A stretch of DNA of 64,000 nucleotides from Ypsolopha sequella (Eukaryota; Arthropoda; Insecta; Lepidoptera; Ypsolophidae): contig OW203991.1 in the NCBI GenBank assembly GCA_934047225.1, positions 8,432,001-8,496,000 on the forward strand, read 5' to 3'. The position numbers and the translations under genes are program-made. Positions within the stretch are counted from its first letter, which is position 1, and every line of letters begins with the position of its first letter. Below the pieces are notes generated by a model that saw only the letters and a program-made list of their open reading frames with translations, made no database searches and was not told the DNA's origin. Shown one piece after another: positions 55,701 to 64,000 of the stretch.

Positions 55701-56372
55701 TTAAGGCGCTACGGAAAAAAAATCGACACTTTAAAGACTTGCATATCTACTTCGGTAAAGAATGTATTATTTTTATAAAATAGTATATTATTTTGGGATT
55801 CTTTTTCTAGGGATCTGTTAAAACAGAAACGCGATTGGAGAATTTCGGCTCGATAGAAATATTTATTGAAATTAGGTCCTTTTCGACACCAATTCTCCTG
55901 GTTTGACAATTTAGAATGACATACAGACTGCACTTTAGGCTGCAACTATATTTTATTAGATGGGTTTTAACGGTATCTAGGACCTGCTGGCCTATTATGT
56001 ATCTCTAGTTGCCTTCTGGACGGGGTGTCTATCATCAAAAACATAGATAAACTATCGAATTCCGATGTCCTAAGGATATTTTCGCACTTGAAGTGACGAC
56101 ACAGATTGTTAATAGTTCAATACCCACTAAAGATAATTTTGAAATTTCAGTTTTTATCTATGTTTTTAATGATAGGCACCTCGTTCAGTTGGCAACTAAA
56201 GATACAGAATAGGGGGGCTGGTTAAACGAAATTTTGATAGCAACTTTAGTACATTTTTTATTAATATAAAACCGTCTTTTTGCTACTTTTCCACGAATCC
56301 GTCCCTGTCGCACTGAGGATTTTTTAGCATATGGAGTAACAGGGACGCTAAAACTTTTACATATCGCCTTAA
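55701..56372 (+). mobile_element. TTAA-flanked element J, copy 3, with nested MITE
   Basis: TTAA at both edges; ends TTAAGGCGCTACGG and, inverted, TTAAGGCGATATG. About 441 bp without the inserted MITE at 55987-56217. No transposase. TTAA targeting suggests piggyBac- or Kolobok-type mobilisation. Confidence 0.8.
55987..56217 (-). mobile_element. 231-bp MITE family C, copy 1
   Basis: Inserted in element J. The empty site is seen at 50665. Read on the minus strand it begins CCCCCCTATTCTGTATCTTT and ends CATAATAGGCCAG. CTG flanks both sides (55984-55986 and 56218-56220). TIRs share CTAT...TATCT(C/T)TAGTTG and CATCAAAAACATAGAT. Confidence 0.88.
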
Positions 56373-56464
56373 GGTGACAAAAACCAGCCGCTAAACTGGT
56401 AGCACCTGGCAAACAATTCGGCACCCTCTGAGTGGGAACTCAAATAATATTTTCACCGCAAAAT

Positions 56465-56730
56465 TTTCCCTATAATCTTTATCTAGTACCATGATTTTTT
56501 TCATATTTCTCGTTCATCTTGTTTCGGAGATAAGGATTTTTGATATATTTTTATGGGGATTCCATTTTACTTAATTTTTATTATTTGCCGTGATAGAGGC
56601 CAAAGTAACACGCATTTTGTGAAAATTTCGACTGCCTACAGACACGACGGACAGACAGACAGACAGCGGAGGTTTAGTCATATAGGGTCCCATTTGGAAC
56701 CCCTCGGGTACCGAACCCTAAAAATCAATA
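56465..56730 (+). repeat. Dispersed repeat ending CGAACCCTAAAAAT
   Basis: CATATTTCTCGTTCATCTTG, CGACGGACAGACAGACAGAC and GGTACCGAACCCTAAAAAT, related to the 7142-7816 type. Confidence 0.65.
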
Positions 56731-56899
56731 ATAACAGTAAAAAAATCCTTAATAAATAAATCTCACACAAAATTTTCTTTAGGAATTTTTCGGCAAGTGC
56801 GAAAAAATTTGCTACGGCAGATTTCGGGTGATTTTACAAAATTTCTTATTGATTTTTCCATTTTCTCAATTTTGCGCACGCGTCAGAATCGCCGTCCTG

Positions 56900-56980
56900 C
56901 CCCCCTATTCTTTATCTTTGGTTGCCAACAGCATTGGGTGCCTATCATCAAAAACATAGGTGAAAACTCTCAAATAAGTT
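56900..56980 (+). mobile_element. MITE family C, left fragment
   Basis: CCCCCCTATTCTTTATCTTT then GGTGCCTATCATCAAAAACA, preceded by CTG as in the full copies. The right part is missing. Confidence 0.7.
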
Positions 56981-57492
56981 AAGGGCCTCTTATCTCTGAC
57001 ATTGAGTACCTTATTTTGCATCTAGTAGAACTGAACTCTATGACCTTTTATTATCGTGCTCTGAGCCGTGGCTGTTGACAACTGACACATTGCACGCTCT
57101 CAAAAAACATGTTTTTCACTCAAAAAATGTTTTTGCGGTAAAATTTTCAGAAAGCTCTCCACAAAAGTACTTACCTTTTCTTTTATTTCTTCTAATTTTC
57201 ATACAATTTGGTAATGTAAATTTTATATAAAACGTAAAAAAATAATTTCGGATTTTTTTTGGACCGAGCAAATTTTAAACCGCAAAAAAATCTGTGGTAA
57301 AATACCTAAAATATATATTTCATGGTTTAAAATTAATAAGAAAAGAGACAAAATGGGAATAAGCACCCTTAAATCGCGTCACACCGAATCAACATCATTA
57401 TTTGTATCACTAAATGAAAGTAACTTCATGCGTATAAAGAATATACATAAACGGGAAGCTAGTATTCAAAAAATTATTACACATCCTGTTTA
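56981..57492. other. AT-rich spacer
   Basis: No exon or repeat boundary seen. Confidence 0.35.
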
Positions 57493-57785
57493 AAAAAACC
57501 GGCCAAGTGCGAGTCGGACTCGCGCACGAAGGGTTTCATACCATTATCTGTAAAAACGGCAAAAAAATATGTCTGTTGTATTGGAGCCCCCTTAAATAAT
57601 TATTTTATCCTGTTTTTTAGTATTTTTTGTTATAGCGGCAACAGAAATACATCATCTGTGAAATTTTCAACTGTCTAACTATCACGGTTCATGAGATACA
57701 GCCTGGTGACAGACGGACAGACTGACAGATGGACAGATAGATGGACAGCTGATTCTTATCCTTTGGGTATGGAACCCTAAAAACT
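57493..57785 (+). repeat. GGCCAAGTGCGAGTCGG family, plus copy
   Basis: AACCGGCCAAGTGCGAGTCG to GGTATGGAACCCTAAAAA, the mirror of 53637-53940, including GCGGCAACAGAAATACATCA. Confidence 0.8.
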
Positions 57786-59590
57786 ATTTCGGCTATTAAA
57801 ACTCAAACATTTTTCATCCGGCAGCTAAGCACAAAAGAGACTATTGTTTCAGGTTTAAAAATATGATGAATGCTTTTTAAAATGTGCTGTTTTAAATGTA
57901 AATTCTCGTATTTTGCGCAGTTTAACAGTATTGTTGAATAAATCATGGCAGAAGCTGTGGATTATGGGTGTTTGACTATAAAATTATCCAACCACATGTC
58001 GTTAAACAACGTACCTAGCGTGGTAGTTATTATATTCTATTTTTAGGGTTCCTTCAGAAATTTATTTATTTATTTATTTATTAATACACATGAATACATG
58101 AAATGTAAACCGTTATAGAAAAGCTTCGGTGTCTGTCTGTCCGCTCAAGAAAAACCAAGCTGATTGAGCAAAATTTTGGCATGTAAGAGGAGAGATAATA
58201 CGGAAAATCTTCGATGGCGTCATATTTTTTAAATTTTAAATGATTCGTGTGAGATGTCAAGTGAAGAGTATTTTTATAAATGTCGTCGGCACATTTTAGA
58301 ATTGGGCAGAAAATGATCTATATAGGCGTATCATATTGCTGTTAAAATTAAGAGGCAACCCTCGCTTTGCTCACCTCCCTAAATTGATTTACATGTAAAC
58401 CTAACACGCTCATCCTCGCTCCGCTCGTCGTCGCACTTATTGTTGACTTTTGATAAAAGATTTAAGAACGACATACAGATTATATTATCTGTTTCGACGG
58501 AACCTTATGTTGATTATGTACGGACGCCAGCATGACAGACTTATTGTGGCATCATAACCAAAAATAATTTTTAAATAGGGAATTTGAACTGTAGGTGACG
58601 CTACCAGTACCACACTTTGAAGCAAAAATCGCACTGGTGGTTCTGTACTTAAATCGTGCCTTAGATTTTATTGAATCATCTCTATAGTTTTCTTATTTTA
58701 TTGACATACCCCTCCATATTAAAGGATTTTTTCAGATTTTACAGTAACATTCTTTTTAAATTAAAGGGTTACAACCTTAACGTATTTTTTTTTAAATTAT
58801 CATTAAAAAAAAAATGGTTCAAGAATAAAAATTTATTTACAATAAAAAATCCCTTTGCTCTCTCATATTTTGTTCTTTTCTCCTTTTTAAAGGCTCCGTA
58901 CCAAGCTAAATGCACATTTTATTTTATATATAGTTTTTTATCATATTTTATAATTTTATCATATTTTATCATATTTTATATCCTATAAAAGAGGAGATAT
59001 TTAAAATACTTATGGATCTGAAAACGTGATTTTATTAACATCGCTCGATTGAAAAAAAAAATGGCAGAGTCAGCTCTAAAAAAACTTTAAAATTACGTCA
59101 ATGAATGTATTTATAAAAATATAAATCTCAAAATTCACGAGGATTTTCTACATACATTACATAAGACATTAGCTGAAAGGATTTTTAATTACAAGTCTTA
59201 ATCTAGCCTCAAAATAACTGAAGTTTTGCGTGCGCGGCAGTTCATTAGAGCAGGATAGACAAAATACGGAAGTTTATCTTGAAACTGGGCCTAAAGTACG
59301 GAACTCAAAAAATAAGGTGCAAAATTCCAGGAATTCTATACAATATAAGTTTGTTATTTCAAAAATCCATCACACTCCCTATTTCTACATAAACATCAAA
59401 GATTTATTTTTCAAAAAATGCCACCAGAATATAAAATGCGGCTGTCTAAGCGGAGTCAGGATAAAACGTAAGTTTACAACGTGGAGCACCACTCGATCAT
59501 GCCAGTCAAGGAGTTTAGATAAAGAGAAGATCTACCGTCGTGATTTCTTACCATTTCTCTCTGTAATGCTGAGATGGTAAATCTATATCT
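57786..59590. other. Non-coding, with repeat G copy 3
   Basis: 58268-58460 matches repeat G in reverse (GTAAACCTAACACGCTC and TCGTCGTCGCACTTATT). 58063-58085 is ATTT-repeat. 58660-59000 is AT-rich. The 116-codon frame at 59230-59580 has no recognised domain. Confidence 0.4.
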
Positions 59591-60348
59591 ATATACCGGG
59601 TATTAAGATTCAAACAAAAATGCGTGAACCCTAACGCACCGAGATACGAGCGTTTTTTGAGGCAGTGTTGTCTATGAAACAGCTGTTCACGCGCACCGTT
59701 CAAAAATAGACCTTTCTCCTGCGAGTTAAGACTTTACGTAACTTCTTCTCTAATGTTTTGCGCGCGTATTTTTATTCAGAGAGTTGTTTAGTATGATTAT
59801 TAGATTATGTGGTTTTATTTAAAGGTTGCTATCTATTTACACCCTGTATATTAATGAATATCCTGACTGACCTACTGACTGATCTATCAACACCCAGACC
59901 AAACGGCTGGACCTAGGAACATGAAATTTAGACTGTAGGTTTCTTGTATAAAGTATACATAGAAGGGATTTAAAGAAAGTCCTGAATATTTGAATTCCTT
60001 AATTCGGCACCCTATGAGTATGGAACCCAAATTTTCATTATTTGTTGTTTTACTTTAGTACAACAATCTGATCATTTTAAAACTTGTATGTGTTACCGTC
60101 TTTATGAAATCAGAAATCAAAACTTTTCTCACCAAATAACAGTGGTTGTAATCTAAGGTAGGTATGTCATTCATTAAATTAATCAATATAGGTCTTATCT
60201 TAAAAACCAAGTATGTATATAATTATATCATTCAATTCATATGATTATAATCAATGTTACAATTTGTCAGTAAATATATTAGTCATAAGTCATTAAAACT
60301 AGCATGAGCTGACATACTAAATTATTATTACATACGCCTTAAATATTA
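59591..60348 (+). repeat. Dispersed repeat and AT-rich spacer
   Basis: 59855-60010 (TGACTGACCTACTGACTGAT, ACGGCTGGACCTAGGAACAT) is a relative of 46560-46850. No gene. Confidence 0.45.
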
Positions 60349-60428
60349 ACGTGTGATTGTTGTTGACTATATGCCAATCGTTTCACCGGTACAAAACCGG
60401 TGGCATATAGTCAACAACAATCACACGT
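60349..60428. repeat. Perfect 28-bp inverted repeat, 24-base loop
   Basis: ACGTGTGATTGTTGTTGACT continues to TATATGCCA with an exact mirror at 60401-60428. The loop contains its own ACCGGT mirror. RNA from either strand would form an ~80-nt hairpin. It is a MITE or a small-RNA-like hairpin. Confidence 0.75.
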
Positions 60429-61208
60429 GAGTATTTTGCTATATATAAGGCAACAAGTAACCTATCACGGTTTATGCATTTTGTTTAGTAGCCCTCGAAG
60501 CAAGCGGTCCGGGTATGGCGGCGACACATATCACATCCTGAATTAAATCCTGATGCATATTAATGTCCGTCTGTCCGTAGCGTCCGTCCGTCTGTTTTTG
60601 TTTCCGGAGACGGCGGGGTCGACGACGGATTAATAGTGGAAGAAATTTTGCTTAGTAGTTTGTTTTGCTTTCAGATAGTATTGGGTTATAGTTGAACGTA
60701 CAATTATTTTATTATAAAGTCGTCGTCGTATATTTAAGAGTGGAGCTCTTGCCAGTGTGGCTGTGTCCATTGAAATTTTTTTATTGCCTTCAGTTTCTGG
60801 TATACTATGCGAGCACGCACTCGTCTATTAGGTAAAATTGACAGATAAAAATCGTTCAATTCTAAACGATGATCCTTATTGCAATGAAATAAGAGTTACA
60901 TTTTTATTTATCGAATCGATAGCGAGTTCATGCTAGTACCCATTATCCGACTCCTGAAATATATAGTATTTCATTCTATAAGTCATTAAAGACTAACTTA
61001 ATTAGAACCTTTAGATAAGTATAATTGAATATATCGTATGTGTCAAGTTAAGTTGGACCATTATAACTGCCAGTGGAATAAGTTTGTCTTATTTAATTAA
61101 TTAATTTAATACGAAAAATATTTAAACGACATATACGGAATACAGAACCCTCAGGGCCCGAGTCTTACTCGCACTTGACCGGTTTTTTTAAAACTAAACT
61201 TGATACTG
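60429..61208. other. Non-coding, repeat debris
   Basis: 60570-60615 has GTCCGTCTGTCCGTAGCGTC. 61148-61185 ends a GGCCAAGTGCGAG-type repeat (CGAGTCTTACTCGCACTTGA). No gene. Confidence 0.4.
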
Positions 61209-61439
61209 CCCCCCTATTCTGTATCTTTAGTTGCTAACTGTACTAGGTGCCTATCATCAAAAACATAGATAAAAACTGAAATTTCAAAATTGCCTTTAGT
61301 GGGTATTGAACTATTAACAATCTGTGTCGTCACTTGAAGTGCGAACATAGCCTTAGGAAATCGGAATTCGATGGTATATCTATGTTTTTGATGATAGGCA
61401 ACCAGTACAGAAGGCAACTAGAGATACATAATAGGCCCG
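61209..61439 (+). mobile_element. 231-bp MITE family C, copy 2
   Basis: The same length as copy 1 to the base, opposite orientation. It begins CCCCCCTATTCTGTATCTTT, ends CATAATAGGCCCG, and CTG lies directly at both sides (61206-61208 and 61440-61442). Confidence 0.88.
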
Positions 61440-61737
61440 CTGCTCAGTTTCTTTCACCTGCAATAAAACATAAACGAAAAAAAGAAAATCCCTAGTTTAT
61501 AGTGAAAACCGTACCAAAATCTAGTGGTCCAAAGTTATATGTAAATACATATAGAGGGAGGCACTTTTACCTATACACCTTTTATATAAATGCTCAGTTC
61601 CTATTAGTCATAGCGTAACAATAAGTATTAGCCTAAAAGCTTTCTTGAAAAACTCTCTAGCTAACAGTGACAACCGCATCCAAATCAGATTGGTAGTTCT
61701 TGAGATAGACTTTGTGTTTTTTATGTAAAGTACCTAA
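61440..61737. other. AT-rich spacer
   Basis: Nothing recognised. Confidence 0.3.
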
Positions 61738-62029
61738 ACAAGGTGTAACAGAAAGGTGTAACCTATTTATTTATATTTTTATTTATATTTATATATTTGA
61801 AGAGCTTATTCAGTCAATGGTATATAACAACTTTTACTATGGAGCCAACCCTGAAATCTCAAAAAATCTGTTCTTCCATATATTTCAGCCGAGCGGTATT
61901 GCATTTTTCTATGAAAAAGTTATTTTTTTTTTCGAGATACAGGGTTTGTTCCACAGTAAAAGTTGTTCTATACCATTGACTGAATAAGCTCTTCAAATAT
62001 GGTTACACCTTTCTGTTACACGTTGTATA
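61738..62029. mobile_element. Foldback MITE family A, copy 2
   Basis: Opposite orientation to 5510-5778, sharing AACAACTTTTACTA and AGGTGTAACC. The left arm carries an extra AT-rich run (TTTATTTATATTTTTATT) that breaks the pairing. Confidence 0.85.
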
Positions 62030-62089
62030 GAGAAGATAAGATCTTACAATTTTGTCAGGGTCATTGACATAAACAGGGTGGTTAATATC

Positions 62090-62330
62090 CCGTCGCAGAG
62101 TTCAAAATATTAGTTTTCAAATCAGTAATTTAGGATATAGGCAGCGGTAGCTAAGGGGTAAAACGCTGGTCTCTCAATCTTGAGTATAAAATGGCGGATT
62201 TTCTTACCCGAGGAATGAAGATAGTTTCGACGTGAGCCGAAGGCGAACGTCGAAAGCTTACATTCCGAGGGTAAGAAAACCCATTTTTACTCGTTGCGAA
62301 CGATACTTTTTCTACTACCTGATTTATGTA
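62090..62330 (+). repeat. Repeat with tRNA-like head and GAGCCGAAGGCGA core
   Basis: 62145-62190 (GCGGTAGCTAAGGGGTAAAA, CGCTGGTCTCTCAATC) looks like a truncated tRNA with an A box. It is followed by TTCTTACCC...GGGTAAGAAAA in inverted arrangement around TCGACGTGAGCCGAAGGCGA. Confidence 0.5.
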
Positions 62331-63500
62331 TTTAAATGTTTAATTTTTCCTTTCAAATTTAATGTATTTTTGACTTTGCAAAGCGCGGTGCGTAATTTAC
62401 CTTTTTTTTTTCAGGTTTCGGCCGGCCGCTTTTATTTGTGGCCAGTATCATTTTGCGAAAAAAGAGAGTCACAGACGCGATATAATCGATTATCTCGTAA
62501 ATCGGAACGCAAGGAATTTCGATTGTAATGACAAACTAAGGACGTCAAAAGAACCTAATTTTGCAATAAATGAAATTTGAATACGATATTTCAAACTGAC
62601 CTGATAGTCATTCTGCAACGGGGCCCGGAAAGTTCAATTTTCAAAACTAATTTCGAGTATTAAATGGAACTTTTTCATAAAGCTAGTAGAAAAAATATTT
62701 TATATAACAGTATACACATAAATATTTATATATGATAATAATTCATTTATATATTTTATTATAGGTAATATTTTTTATTGTATATATAATTATCTATACA
62801 TAAATAAATTTAACATTTCCTAATGATTTTGTTATAAATCTGACGAACTGACGAATCGGCAGTTTATGGAAGTGCAGAATAAAAAAATCCACTGTCGATA
62901 AAATAAATAAAGAATGATTATAAGTACCCAGGAAGACGAACGAACAAATATATTTTTTTCAACACAAGGACAGTCCAAATTTCTTCAAACTTCAATTTCT
63001 TAGGCGCAGGTGGTCGGGCTTTTAAAAAATTGCTTGTATGACAAGATTGAAGGATGTGAAGAGGCGAAAGAAATGTGTCAGTATCATAGTAGATAGGAAT
63101 TTTTATAAAAACTGTAATAAGTCTGAAATATAACCAATAAAATGCCTAGTTTGTGCTGCTTATGAAGGTCCTTGTAGATGACTGAACCTCGTACTTGCAC
63201 TCTGTATGGGAAGTTATGCGGTGTAATTTTTGGGATTTCGTACTTACCTCAAAATGAAAAACCGAATCCCTTATATGTCCACTATGTTATCCATCTGTCA
63301 ATACCCTTTTGCAAGGGTCCAGTATGAGATATTAGTTGAAACTATACCTCCCATAGAAAGCTATGGTCTAATGGTGCTATAAAAAAATCAGGCTTCTAAC
63401 TCAAAGCAAAAAAAGTTATTACCCTTTACATGATTTTCATACAAATTAGTTCAAAACTTATAGAGCACTTAGAAACTTGAAATTTCGTTCACAAGTAGGT
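62331..63500. other. AT-rich non-coding region
   Basis: No exon or inverted repeat found. The plus-strand frame at 62232-62528 partly covers the repeat before it and has no domain. Confidence 0.35.
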
Positions 63501-63509
63501 CTTATAGCA

Positions 63510-64000
63510 CAGTTAAGAGGCTATGCGAATTTTATTTTTGTCACTGTCACTCCAAGCGAAAAATCACAATTCAATCACAGTTTCAATTTTTTTGTTTGAA
63601 TTGTACCGTGCGTGAATAAGATAACAATTAATTTTAAAGACTAAAGCACAGTATACTGTGACTAAAGTGTTTTTGCGGGTACAAGGAAAATACTTCGGTC
63701 GTCACCTGCATCTCATCACTGCGCCTCGCCATACTTGCCAGTTTCCCGTAGACCACGAGACATGCAACTGTCTCGAAACGTCGGGTGTCCCCTTTTCGTA
63801 AAAAGGTAAAAATTGATCGCGGTAGACCCGATTATATATATTATAATGTGTACAAAACGCGAGAGTTTAAAGTTATGTAATATGTTTGTCTTTTTAACGA
63901 TAAAAGGAACTCTCGGTGCCCGAGTCCTACTCGCAATTAACCGTATTTTTTTTTTTATATTATTATTTTCACTTAAATGTATGACTTACATAACTTCGCC
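63510..64000 (+). repeat. Dispersed repeats at the right edge
   Basis: 63516-63550 matches 11432-11465 (AAGAGGCTATGCGAATTTTA). 63765-63835 (CTCGAAACGTCGGGTGTCC, CGCGGTAGACCCGATTA) resembles a LINE 3' end. 63905-63945 has CGAGTCCTACTCGCAATTAA. Confidence 0.55.

Overview
The window looks like repeat-rich, AT-rich genomic DNA from a moth or butterfly (Lepidoptera). The basis is the recurring repeat signatures: the GGCCAAGTGCGAGTCGG family ending in a CGGAACCCTAAAAA box, LINE tails with the TGTCCAGCAGTGGACGAACT signature, and the CCGACTTCAAAAAGGAGGCG repeat. Intron-containing genes and an insect-type mariner relic agree with this. No prokaryotic feature, rRNA gene or intact tRNA gene was seen. 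The species cannot be named from the sequence.

The only convincing host genes are two tandem paralogues on the minus strand that encode phytanoyl-CoA dioxygenase (PhyH, PHYHD1-like) proteins. PhyH-1 spans 29410-32625 and PhyH-2 spans 35451-43204. Each has four coding exons with phase-0 junctions, and exons 2 (174 nt) and 3 (168 nt) have identical lengths in both. Each keeps the HxD...H iron triad and an arginine pair suited to 2-oxoglutarate. PhyH-2 differs in three ways: long repeat-filled introns, a shorter C-terminus, and a 23-bp minisatellite of seven copies inside coding exon 1.

Layout. 1-4430: a nearly complete Copia LTR retrotransposon on the minus strand with one frameshift. 4431-5980: a retroelement ORF1-like pseudogene broken by Copia and two MITEs. 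6000-11800: foldbacks, tandem repeats, a TTAA-flanked piggyBac-like MITE and a transposase remnant that keeps a DNA-binding domain and an acidic tail. 11812-15131: a LINE fragment split by a 2957-bp Mutator-like transposon with perfect 8-bp target duplications and an intact 463-codon FLYWCH/MULE transposase. 15.1-27.8 kb: MITEs, a tRNA-Ser-like SINE and a compound foldback. 27.8-28.8 kb: a dead mariner. 29.4-43.2 kb: the PhyH pair, with retroelement and hAT-like debris between the genes and a 761-bp GGA-rich tract in a PhyH-2 intron. 43.5-64 kb: almost only repeats, including a truncated LINE, a 477-bp foldback with a tRNA-like sequence in each arm, a 231-bp MITE family flanked by CTG/CAG, and a TTAA-flanked family that one of those MITEs entered. 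One isolated signal-peptide-like ORF lies at 54930-55172.

The best candidates for novelty are the coding minisatellite that is open in all three frames, the intact Mutator-like element, the 231-bp CTG/CAG-flanked MITE family and the piggyBac-like MITE with internal repeated motifs. All calls were made by reading; no alignment or database search was run.
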